DNA of 64,000 nt, from contig NC_089428.1 in the NCBI RefSeq assembly GCF_013426205.1, positions 1,736,001 through 1,800,000 of the forward strand, given 5' to 3'. Position numbers and translations under genes: made by a program. Each line of letters opens with the position of its first letter. The stretch's first letter is position 1. This DNA comes from Metarhizium brunneum. Its lineage: Eukaryota > Ascomycota > Sordariomycetes > Hypocreales > Clavicipitaceae. The notes beneath the pieces were generated by a model. That model had not been told where the DNA came from. It saw only the letters and a list, made by a program, of their open reading frames with translations, and ran no database searches. This document shows, in pieces, positions 32,251-42,575 of the stretch.

Positions 32251-34141
32251 ATGGCCAGCATTGATGATATTTTCAAGGTATATCGACTTGGCTCTATCCT
32301 CCCTGTTCTCTTCTCTTTTATATAAATACTAAACCGCAAGCAGAAATCTGGCGTACCCAGCAAAAGGAAACTCGAAGCCATCAAAGATCCAAGTCAGTCC
32401 CGCAACATCACCACTATCTGGCTCGAGTCCCGTCTAGCTAACCAGTGGCACCCGCACAGATGAAATCTACAAGTCCACCAAACTCAGCGTCAATGGATCA
32501 AACCGCCGCGCCCATGTCCAAGACCAACCCAACGATGATGACGAAGCCGGTCCACAGCCTGACGACGACCATGATTTCGGGCCCTCCATGCCGCCAGACA
32601 ATGAAGACGAAGATGGAGATGATGAGGAAGGTCGCTTCTTCGGCGGTGGTATAAGCAAACAAGAATCACAGATGCTCGATTTCGTCGACGAGGCTGGCGA
32701 GGCGGATCAGGCCCCAGACAAGATTGATGCCACATGGTTGCGCAAGACGGTCCTAAACTTCGAAAAGCACATTACCAAAAACGCCGAGCTACGAGCGAAA
32801 TACGAGGGCGATCCCCAAAAGTTCATAAGCAGCGAGGCCGATCTCGATGCCGATATCAAGGGCCTATCCATTCTATCGGAGCATCCAGAGCTGTACCCAG
32901 ACTTTGTAAAGTTAGGCTCCGTCAACAGTTTAGTAGGCCTACTAGCCCATGAAAACACAGACATTGCCATTGATTCCATAGAAATCATTGGCGAATTAAC
33001 CGACGAGGATGTATCAGCCGAGGATGAGCAATGGAATGCCCTAGTGGATGCATTAATCGAGGCAGATCTCGTGGGACTCGTCGTCTCCAACTTTTCACGG
33101 CTCAACGAAGACGATGAAGCAGACCGCAACGGCGTTTACTACGCTCTCGGGATAATAGAAAACCTTTGCTCCCGAGCCGCTACCGCCACACGAGTATGTC
33201 AAGACGACAGTCTACTGAAGTGGCTACTGCAACGAGTCCAGCGCAAAGAATCCCTCGTGACCCAAAACAAACAATATGCTGCTGAAATTCTCGCCATCCT
33301 CGCTCAAGCGTCTCCGGAAAACTGCCTACAACTCTCTAACCTTGACACAATCGACAAGCTCCTGCAGCTGGTCGCTACTTACCGACGGCGAGACCCGGAC
33401 AAAGGTGGCGAGGAGGAAGAATTCATGGAGAACCTCTTTGAGGCATTAACATGTCTTGTCGACCAGCCCTCCGGTAAAGCAAAATTCCTGGACGCAGAAG
33501 GCGTAGAACTATGTTTAATTATGCTGAAAGAGGGGAAAATGAGCAAGGCACCGGCACTACGACTGCTGGACCACGCGGCGGGGGGTGCAACTGGTGCCGA
33601 AGTGTGTCTGAAGATTGTAGAAGCGGGTGGTCTCAAGGGCATATTCACATTATTCAACAAAACTCAGGATCATCGGTTGTTGGGCCACCTGATAAGTCTA
33701 TTTGCATCCATGCTGCGCCTATTGCCCGCTTCCTCGGCCGAGAGGATACGCACATTGGCCAAGTTTGTGGAGAAGGACTATGAAAAGACGAGCAAGATGG
33801 TCAGATTACACCGAGAGTATTTCTCACGAGTGAAGAGGGCAGAGGAGGAATTCGCGCGGCAAGAGGCACCAGATGAGAAAGAGGCCGAGATTGAGCTGCT
33901 CTCGCAGAGGCTAGACGCCGGCCTGCACACCCTGCAGCAGATTGACGTCGCGCTCGCATGGCTAGTGGCAGAAGACACGGGCGCATCCAAAAAGATCAAG
34001 CAGCTCCTCGCCGAGCGAGACGAGGACGTCTCGGCCCTCGCGAGCGTCCTGTCCGAACAGCAGCGTGGGCTCGACACATCAGAAGATGATAGCAAGGATC
34101 TCAGCGAAATGCTGGGCACGCTCATACAATTCCTGCAGTAA
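32251..34141 (+). CDS. CTNNBL1: Beta-catenin-like protein 1 homologue (spliceosome-associated ARM protein)
   Basis: Three exons (32251-32277, 32344-32392, 32460-34141) give 585 residues. The first exon is 27 bp (MASIDDIFK) and the second 49 bp. After a basic N-terminal patch (SKRKLEAIKD) and an acidic low-complexity stretch (about 50-75), the CTNNBL1 domain begins (FFGGGISKQESQMLDFVDEA). The armadillo-like helical repeats run to the end. Recognisable family blocks are LSEHPELYPDFVKLGSVNSL, IDSIEIIGELTDEDV, NGVYYALGIIENLCS, NKQYAAEILAILAQ and LLDHAAGG. In other eukaryotes CTNNBL1 associates with the PRP19-CDC5L complex and supports pre-mRNA splicing, so a nuclear role is expected. Length and repeat content are normal; nothing is missing. 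Confidence 0.93.
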
Positions 34142-34305
34142 AACCAACGGCACCAACCAATAATGTAAAAAAAATATATGTATTTCCACGCACGTATCTA
34201 TGATGTGCACGCGAGCCCGTCCAGGCCATCTCGCTTACCATGTACACCCTCTCACTGCCATTGAATCCATACAAGCCAACATGACGTAACAAATACACAA
34301 ACGCA

Positions 34306-34932
34306 CTACTCCTTCTCTGGCGCAACGGGCTGCACGTCAAACACCGCGCTAAGGAGGTTCTTCACCACGCCCGCCTGTCCCTTCGACCCGGCCTCCTTAA
34401 TAATCTGGATCTCCTTGTCGGCCTCCTTGGACGCCTCCTCCTCAGCCTGCTGGTTTCCCCTGCTGTGCTGCCCCGTCTGTCAGCTTTCTCGCGCTCCTCC
34501 CCGGCCCATGAATCAACAAAAAACGTACTTCGGCTTCGAATTTTTTAAACTCCTCCTCCTTGGAAGCTTTGTAATCTGCAATCTCCTTCTTCGCCTCGTC
34601 ACGAGCCTCGCGGACGCGCTTGGTGCGGACTAGACCCGTCGTTTTAGCACCCCGTCTGGTCGTACGTGCCCAGGGCTGCTACTCACATTCTCGTGCTGCG
34701 ACGGTCAGTCAGTAAACGGCTTTCAGCGTCTCCTCCGTATATGGGCCAACTTGCCTTTTTGCACAATCTTGGATGCTTCCCGCTCAGCCTACACGAATTA
34801 GCACAGTACACGAGGTGAGGAGCAGGGCAGGCCGTACATCAAGGAGCGTCTGGATGCCTGCAGAGTTCTGGGCAGACTACACGCACAGAGTTAGCGTCGT
34901 CGGGGAATTCACGGCATCAGGCAACGGACCAT
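34306..34932 (-). CDS. VMA10: V-type ATPase subunit G
   Basis: Six exons encode 115 residues, the standard size: 34930-34932, 34838-34876, 34755-34788, 34687-34695, 34529-34629 and 34306-34467. The protein begins M-SAQNSAGIQTLLDAERE. It continues with ASKIVQKAREFRTKRVREAR, the highly conserved G-subunit N-terminus, then a long charged helix and ends VFDVQPVAPEKE. Subunit G forms the peripheral stalk with subunit E in the V1 sector of the vacuolar proton pump. Structure is odd: exon 1 is the start codon alone, exon 4 is 9 nt, and intron 3 begins GCAAGT (a GC-AG intron). The ATG choice rests on a CACCATG context, a GCTAAC branch site and a clean join; its donor GTCCGT is weak, so an ATG at 35092 is an alternative. 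Confidence 0.88.
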
Positions 34933-35207
34933 GGTGGGCGATTTGTTCTGTAGAAAAGGCGGAATTGCAGACTGCGACGGGTTGGGGATTGGATTGGACA
35001 ACGAAGGATGAAGGTGAGGTGCTGGAAGCAAGTGAGGTAATCGGCGGGCCTACGTCTTGCCCACAGCTCACCCCGGCCCCGTGCCCCACCATGGCTGCAG
35101 GACTTAATCTGGCCGAGCTTGTCTAACCCTTCACTTTACACGCCAGCAAAGTGCATGGCATTTTGCTGCTCGCCAGACACCAAACAAAAAAAGAAGAACA
35201 GGCCGCC
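34933..35207. promoter_or_regulatory. Bidirectional promoter between VMA10 and PET117
   Basis: Only 275 bp separate two divergently transcribed genes, a vacuolar ATPase subunit and a cytochrome oxidase assembly factor. The segment must hold both promoters. An alternative start codon for VMA10 (at 35092) would make it shorter. Confidence 0.5.
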
Positions 35208-35524
35208 ATGTCGCGCGCATCCAAGCTCACCTTGGCGGGGACGTCGCTGTTCGCCGCCTGCACCATCGGCTTCGTGCACTTCCAGCAGAAGTGGGAGAAG
35301 GAGGTTCGCTCCGCTGGCTCATGTCGTGCGCCAAAGACCAAGGGGCTGACTTTGTATAGGCGATGCACGAGGGAGTCGTCCGCGACATGGAGCAGCAGCG
35401 CGTCAAGCGCGAGCGGCAGCTCGACTTCGACATGCAGAGGGCCCTCGAGGCAGAGTACAAGCAGCACCAGACGGTGCGTGACTCGACGGCTGAAATGGAT
35501 GCCAAGGACGCGCCGCCGCGATGA
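35208..35524 (+). CDS. PET117: PET117-like cytochrome c oxidase assembly factor
   Basis: Two exons (35208-35303, 35360-35524) give 86 residues. The N-terminus MSRASKLTLAGTSLFAACT leads a single membrane-anchoring hydrophobic stretch, followed by FVHFQQKWEKEAMHEGVVRD, the PET117 signature. The rest is a charged helix (QQRVKRERQLDFDMQRALEA). PET117 sits in the inner mitochondrial membrane and couples haem a synthesis (COX15) to cytochrome oxidase assembly. The size is close to yeast PET117 (107 residues). Kozak context GCCGCCATGT is strong. It is head to head with VMA10. Confidence 0.88.
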
Positions 35525-35916
35525 TGCTACACATGCATGACGATGCTTGGAAAATTAAAATCAGAAATCGAGGTGCGGAAGCATAGATTTGAGCGAACCG
35601 GGGGGAAATAGAATCACGACTCTGTATAACATGTACTATAACTTGGGGGTCATTTTTTGGTAAATTTTGCATATTCATATTATCCTGTGGTGGTACAGCC
35701 TCTGCTGCGGGAGCAGTACAAATGCATCTTGTAAAGAATCTAACTCAACTTCAATGCATTAGCAAAAGGGGTGTGCAGCTATGTCATCATAATACATTCG
35801 TCCCTCTTTTTTCCCGTTCAATCAACTCCCTGAACAGAAACCACGCAATTGTCTATTTCCTCTTCTCCGTTTCGCCAGTCTTACATAACCATCTATTGGG
35901 CCAATTTGAGTCCCGC
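35525..35916. other. Convergent intergenic segment between PET117 and RPB2
   Basis: About 390 bp of AT-rich 3' flank shared by two convergent genes. No gene seen. Confidence 0.5.
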
Positions 35917-38900
35917 TTATCGGATAGATGCGCCGGACCTGTTGGTAAACATTCTTGCTGCAATGTTCATGGACTGAAGTTCTTGGAACAACAGCTTGGC
36001 AGCATAGGGAATGTGGATCTGGGCAATCTTGGTCTTGTTCTTACAGGGTCGGCATTCGAACGATTGCTTTGAAAGATTTCTAGGCACATGTTAGCAGAAT
36101 TCATCCTCACGCTGGCACGTTAAACGGGTACTCACGCAATGGGTGTCATTAGCCCGCAAATCTCACATATGTGGACTCGGAAGGCATCTGATACTTCGAA
36201 CAGTCGCTCCTTCAGGAAGGCAGCTGCACCATGAGCAATCATACAATCACGCTCCATTTCTCCGAATCGCAGGCCACCATCTCTAGCACGACCCTCCACT
36301 GGCTGCCGTGTCATGATTTGCACAGGTCCACGAGCACGCGCGTGGATCTTGTCGTCCACCATATGACGGAGTCGCTGGTAATATGTAGGCCCAAAGAACA
36401 CCTGTGCTCTCAGCTTCTTGCCGGTATGGCCGTTGTACATGATTTCAAATCCTCTGGACTGGTAACCGTGTTTGCGCAGCAGTTCAGATACAGAGTCCAC
36501 CGTCACATCAGTAAATGGTGTGGCATCACCCTCCATACCTTCCAATGTCGACACCTTACTCAACAGACACTCGATCAAGTGAGCAATTGTCATTCGAGAT
36601 GGAATGGCGTGCGGGTTGATAATGATGTCTGGCGTCACACCCTCCCGTGTAAATGGCATGTCCTCCTGTCGGTAAGTGACACCAATGGTTCCCTTTTGAC
36701 CGTGACGAGAAGCAAACTTGTCGCCAATTTGTGGGATTTTTGTTGTTCGGACACGAACCTTGACGTACTTGACATTGTCGGCATTAACTGTGAGGATGAC
36801 CGAGTCCACAATGCCATTCTCCGTGCTTCTCAGCGGTGTGGAGATGTCACGTCTCTGATGGACGCTGGTTCTGGTTCCCAGGTCTTGGCTCTCTTGATCA
36901 ATGGGCGCCGTCTTGCCAATAATGATGTCCTCCCCGGATACCCTCACGCCGGGTGCGACGATACCATCATCGTCAAGTTTGTCATATGTTCCGTGCTTCA
37001 TACGAAGAGTACTCTGATGGAATGGTTTCTCAAATACTTCCGTGTAGTTCAAACCAACTTTCTTTTCTTGATCGGAGTATGAACGGAAGAACAGACTACG
37101 GAACAGGCCTCTGTCGATACTGCTCTGATTCATAATGACGGAATCCTCCTGGTTATAACCCGAGTAGCAGGCAATAGCGACGATAGCATTTTGGCCAGCA
37201 GGCAGCTCACGGAACTTGAGAAACTCCATGGATCGAGTGGTGGCCAGAGGTTTCTGGGGATAATAGAGAATATTTGCCATGGTGTCCATACGGCGAGAGT
37301 AATTGGTGAGGAAGAAACCCATGGCTTGTTTACCCATGGCGGATTGATAGGTGTTACGAGGTGACTAAAAAAGCCTGTCAGTAGAGCATGAGACAATTCT
37401 TGACAAAGGCTGCTTACCTGATTGTGATCGGGGAAGGGAATAATACTAGCGCAAATACCAAGAATCATACTGGGGTGAATTTCACAATGCGTATACATGT
37501 GCGTTGTGGGGTTGGTCTTGGTCTTGAGACGCTTATTCAGGTCATCTCCAATATCGTCATCAAGAGCAACACCGGCTTTCTGCAGACGATACAGCTCAAG
37601 ATCTTCTGGCGTCATGCAGATCATTGATGTCTCTTCTTCTTCGGCATCGAGGTACTCGACGGCGCCGGCACGAATCAGTCCTTCCCAGCCAATTTTCTCG
37701 CTTGGGTCTTCGGGTGGTTCAGCTTGTTCTTTAGCAAGCTTGTTAACCAACTCTTTGGTCAAAACGAGATGGCCTTTTTCAATGCCCGTCTCGGGATCAT
37801 CTTCTTGCTGCACAGTAAACACTGGTCTCATAACTCGGCCAGCGTCGGAGAAAATCTTGAACTCTTGATCCCTGATTTCTCGGACGAGAGACACCTCGTA
37901 CTGCAGATACGACTTTCGTCTAGTATCCAAGACTTGACTGACCAGGTGCTTAGGATCTTGGTGTACACCAACCCAAACACCATTGACAAAGATCTTGGTG
38001 GCATGGGGATATCTCAGCGGCTCGTACTCTTCTACCACTTCCATGCCACGGTTGATCATGAATTCAATCAATGGCTCGGCCGGTGAACCCACACTGACGT
38101 AACACATCAATGACAGGTTCTTGACCAGGCCGCAAGCCTGACCTTCTGGCGTCTCGGCCGGACAGACCAAGCCCCAGTGTGTGTTGTGCAGCTGACGCGG
38201 TTTAGCGAGCTTACCATCTCTACCAATTGGTGTGTTGGTTCGTCGCAAGTGAGAGAGTGTCGAAGCAAAAGTATACCTATTCAACACTTGGGACACGCCG
38301 GCAGTCGAACTCATGGCCTTCTTCTGATCTCCCCAGTTGCCAGTGGCAAGGGAATATTTCAAACCGTTGGAAAGTGTTCCAGGCTTGATACCAACTGCCA
38401 AGTTGAAATGACGGTTACCTTCAACGCATCTTCGCAAATAATTGGACAATTCCGTATTCATTCTGCGAATGATGCCGCGGAAGAGCTTGGCCAAAAGGGG
38501 ACCAGCCAGGTCCAAACGCTTCTTGCCAAAGTGATCACGGTCATCGGGCTCACGTCGTCCGAGAGCGCATTGGAGGAGCTTATGAACCATGTAGCCCAGG
38601 AAGAAGGCTTTTCTCGTCTCGCTGCCTTCGGTTTGGGAGATGTGAGGAAGCGTCTCCTTCTGCAAAATGTCCTTGGCAACACGAACGCGTTTGTCTCTGC
38701 CCAAGCCGGCCTGGTCTCGGTTACCTCGCTTTCCGATAAAGTCGAGAGCAACTTCTCTGTCCTGGACACAGAAGGCCTCTTCGATGCATGGTCGAAGCAT
38801 CTCCAGCATCTGGCTGTCCTTTCTGTCGTAGCAGATGTGGTTGAGAATGTCCTCGTCAGACACAACACCCAAGGCACGGAAGACGATGGCAATTGGTAGA

Positions 38901-39814
38901 TCGGATTTTACAAAGGGAAGAGTGGTGTGAATGGTTTGACCAAAGCCACCACGAGCGGAGTCGCCCTTGCCGTATAGCTTAAGTGACAAGCTCGAAATAA
39001 GACGTGAGCCCTTCTCCAACGCACTTCTGATTTCAGCAGTGTACGTGTACGGGCTAGGCTGAGCCTTCTTGAAAACCTGGACGATGTTGGCGGCAGAGCG
39101 TTCCTGGGCAATAAGGACCTTTTCGCTGCCATTGATGACGAAGTAACCACCCTGGTCGTAGGGACATTCATTGACCATGAACAAGCTGTCCTCCTGCTCG
39201 CGACTCAAGTGGCAAATCTTGGATTTGACCATGATGGGAAGTTTTCCAACAAACACCATGTTCTTCCAGTCCTCCGACTTGCCAGTGTCATCGTCCTCGG
39301 CGGATTCCTCGAGTTCCCAGACAAGCTTTGTAGGCATTTCACCGGTCCTCTTCAGCTCCTCACGTTGAGCGTCATCCAACTCTTTGAGGGGTATATCTTG
39401 CTCAACAGCCCTGGAGACCTTCTTAGTAATGTTGATGTAGAGAGGACTTGCATAAGTCAAGTTTCGGTCACGACACTCGTACGGCAGCAGCGACGTCACA
39501 GTTCCGTCGGTTTCGCTGATGGTCGGACGTGACACCATGACGGTTCCGAATTTGATCTCATATCGGCGGAGGGCAACTTTTTCTCCCGCGGCTGATGGAG
39601 GGTTCGGTTGGTCGAGTGTGATGGTGGAATATTCGTTGACAAGGTCCTGTATCGTCGTCTGTGTAAACTCGTCGAAGGAATCAGTCTGCTGCGAAACAAG
39701 GCCCTTGGTATCAAAAAAGGACGAGATGACGGTCCAGCAGTCCTCGGGGGTGATGCCCTCGTCGTCGTCGCCATCATAAGTTAAATAGTCGTAATCCTCC
39801 TCGTAGTCCGCCAT
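35917..39814 (-). CDS. RPB2: RNA polymerase II second largest subunit
   Basis: Three exons (37418-39814, 36136-37364, 35917-36079) give 1262 residues, normal for a filamentous-fungal RPB2. Conserved blocks run in order: an acidic start ([20 protein letters not shown]), [98 protein letters not shown] (active-site region), [20 protein letters not shown], and [22 protein letters not shown]-terminal zinc ribbon (CEICG and CRPCK) is split by the last intron. This is the nuclear RNA polymerase II catalytic partner of RPB1. Intron positions leave conserved residues intact. The sequence would be a good marker for naming the species. Confidence 0.97.
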
Positions 39815-40285
39815 GTTGCCGGCAGAGAACCTACGTTTACTCTATTGAGGCTCGAGGGCTAATCTAACCAACTATCACAATGTCCCAGCTTGGTGTTCGA
39901 TGCGCGGCAGTCGGTTTTGCCTAATGCTTCTTGAGGTCGAATCAGGTCCAAGGACTCTGAGCTGGAGTTGCAAACCAGATCGGAGTCGAGGGGGTCAGTG
40001 CTACACCTGGCGCCTCTGGCACCGCGCGTGCAGCTGGGAGCGCAATCCAGCAGATTATCGGCGCGCAATATTCTTATTGCGTACAGGTTAGGGAGGGCTA
40101 GCTGATGATCGCAATGCTGGAGGCGTGGTTGACTTGTCGTTGATGATGTGCATAGAGCATCCAAATGTTCAAACGCCGCCAGCAGAAGTGCTCTTTTGCC
40201 GCTCTTTTGCCACGCTTTTGCCTGCACGCGCCTGCGGAGACGGCAATGACGCTAGACCCAAAGTGTGTAGGGCCCATTTTAATGC

Positions 40286-40575
40286 TTACTAAGGCCAGGC
40301 AATTAGACGAGCCACTCAGCTGCCAACAGGTTAAATCAAGTAGCGCCCTATGCAGCATGTCACTAAAATAAAGGATTACAGCCCTACGCAGCATTTCATT
40401 TTTGAGAAAATGAAGGATTACTAAGGCCAAATTAAACGAGCCACTCAGTTGCCAGCCAGGCGTTCATTCTAGTAAAAATAAATTGGCTCAAGCAAGTCCT
40501 CTTCATTGCTAACGGGGAGTGTTATTCGAAGTTAGATAACACCAGTCTGCTTACGGTTGAATAAATTGGCTCAAG
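40286..40575. repeat. Cluster of diverged short direct repeats
   Basis: A 45 bp unit at 40286-40330 recurs at 40418-40460 with mostly C-to-T/G-to-A type differences and small gaps. A second unit (GCCCTAYGCAGCAT) occurs near 40346 and 40381, each followed by a tract containing aaggatta. A third unit, aataaattggctcaag, is exact at 40477-40492 and 40560-40575. The pattern suggests several overlapping copies of a decayed element, perhaps a retrotransposon LTR damaged by RIP. No terminal inverted repeats or coding remains were found. Confidence 0.6.
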
Positions 40576-41068
40576 AAACCGCTGCAAGCCAAGATACCCT
40601 TTGCATTTTGTAAAAATAAAGGAGTGAACTCAATCTAAGTTAAAGTTGAATCAATCAGCTCTATCGTCACCAGAAACCGGAGCTGCGAGCCAAGACGCGA
40701 GTTGTGAACAATAATGAATTGTTTTGCAGGCCTGGCGGTTTGATGCACCCAATTGGGGTGGTCTGGTAGCTTCTGGCTCGTGCGCGCCGCCCTACGATAC
40801 ACCTACCCTGCACCACGGTGTAGGTGGCCAGCCTAACCGCGCCGGAGACTCTGAAGACGGTAAATAATTCCATCAATCAATGGATTATTGTCACATGAGA
40901 GATTGAAGCGTTTCAGGTGACTACAAATAAGGATGTGCCTGAACCTTGTCTAATAACACCTCGTAATAATATGACATTATTAAGCGACTCGGAATTCCCG
41001 CGTGGCTGCTGCATCATGATGCCCGCCAGAATTACACGCCAGGCCGTCGTTTCAGGCAGGCGTTGTTG

Positions 41069-41076
41069 TATATAAG
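41069..41076 (+). promoter_or_regulatory. Possible TATA box of the cyanamide hydratase gene
   Basis: TATATAAG lies 79 bp before the upstream ATG and 136 bp before the downstream ATG of the next gene. It fits a TATA element with the downstream ATG as the true start. Confidence 0.45.
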
Positions 41077-41147
41077 CGACTCAACGGCGGGGGGAGTCGA
41101 CGTCCACGAGTTTTCCTGTAAACATTTCAAACTATCAATCGACCCAA

Positions 41148-42034
41148 ATGAAATATTCTTTTGCCCTTTCCCTATCATCTCCAATTCTCATTGCCGCTGC
41201 CAACATGGCACCCGATGAAGTCTTGCTCCATGGCTGGACCGCTGTCCCAGTGGATGCCGGCCAGCTCTTCGACGGCAAGACTTATAAGAATACGCCAACT
41301 CCGCTCAAGGTGGATTGCATCGAGTTTCCCTCTGATGATCCTATTGTGGTCAAGGCCCAAGGGTATGCCAAGGACAAGCTGCCTCCCGAAACATTTAACC
41401 ACTCCATGAGGGTGTACTACTATGGTAAGTACTAACTTAGGCACACACCATCAAGTTGCATCAACATGCTTGACCCTGCTTCACAACACAACACCATATA
41501 CTAACATGAGCAACCATAGCAACTGCCATTATCCGGCAACAGTTTCCCGAGCATGTCAAGAGCTTCTCCCCATCGACTCTCGCCCTGACGGCCCTCCTCC
41601 ACGACATTGGCACCGCCGAAGAGAACATGTCGGCAACCCGCATGTCGTTTGAGTTCTATGGCGGCTTCAAAGCCCGCGGGGTCTTGCAAGACTTTGGATC
41701 TACACAGGACCAAGCCGATGCCGTCTGCGAAGCCATCATCCGCCACCAAGACCTGGGCACCGACGGCAACATTACCTTTTTGGGACAGGTGATTCAGTTG
41801 GCCACCATCTATGACAATGTCAGCGACCACCCTCACTTGCCCGACATCAAGGAGCTTGTGCATGCTGTCACCAGGGAGGAAGTCATTGATGCATTTCCGC
41901 GAAAGGGATGGCTTGGCTGCTTTGCCAAGACGGTGCAGAAGGAGGTTGGTCTCAAGCCGTGGAGCCACACCACCCACATTCCGGATTTTGATGACAAGAT
42001 TCTGGGGAACGCGTTGATGAAGCCGTACGAGTAA
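41148..42034 (+). CDS. Cyanamide hydratase-like HD-domain protein
   Basis: Two exons (41148-41424, 41520-42034) give 263 residues, or 244 if translation starts at the second ATG (41205; AACATGGCACC), which equals the length I recall for cyanamide hydratase and is the likelier start. The HD-domain metal ligands are visible: FNHSMRVYYY (first His), LLHDIG (the HD pair) and IRHQDLG. The family (fungal Cah, yeast DDI2/DDI3) adds water to cyanamide to give urea. The upstream 19 residues (MKYSFALSLSSPILIAAAN) could form a signal-like extension but also read like a pyrimidine-rich leader. The intron has GTAAGT, CTAAC and CATAG signals. It lies 541 bp upstream of a co-oriented MFS transporter gene, which may be functionally linked. 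Confidence 0.88.
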
Positions 42035-42575
42035 GCCTAAATATACTCGGTGCTGGCTCTGCTGCCAGTCATTCATTCCACCCCACGTGGCTCGCCTATT
42101 TGGCACCCAGTGACTCCATGTCTGTATATGTACGGGGACCATGTCCCCATGCTGCAATTTTTAGTGTAGTTAAGTAGAACAATGGCGGACTGTTTTTCAT
42201 AATCCGGCTTGCATGCTCGTCTGACCGTGCAGCCACTCGGCCAACTGCCGATTGAATTCGTCATCGGGAACAAGCGCGGCATCGGCCTCAACCTGGGTTT
42301 GCTGCCGCCCCTCCCCTCCATGTCACTAGCTTCGTGAGAGTCTTTATCTCTCAGACTCGACTTGACTTGACTTGACTTGACTTTTACCCCGCCGTCACAT
42401 TGACGGTACACCATACGTCCAGTCTGCTGCAAACGAGGCCTCGGCAATCATCGTATCTGGCCTGATTGACATTTTAAAAGACACCGGGGCCCCTCACTGC
42501 CCCGACAAGAGGCGGCCCTGGATGCTGCGTATTTTCAGACGCCCTCGGTCCACGGGCTACCGCAGGGTCAGCACC
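42035..42575. other. Intergenic segment between cyanamide hydratase and MFS gene
   Basis: Contains a short tandem array near 42359-42382 (cttga/actt units repeated five times). Otherwise nothing notable. A start codon at 42522, in frame with the MFS gene, would add 18 residues and shorten this segment. Confidence 0.5.

Larger units (their letters stand above)
39815..41147. other. 1.3 kb intergenic region with decayed repeats
   Basis: Holds the RPB2 promoter side and a patch of degraded repeats at 40286-40640 (annotated separately). No gene seen. 40880-41030 is AT-rich. Confidence 0.5.
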
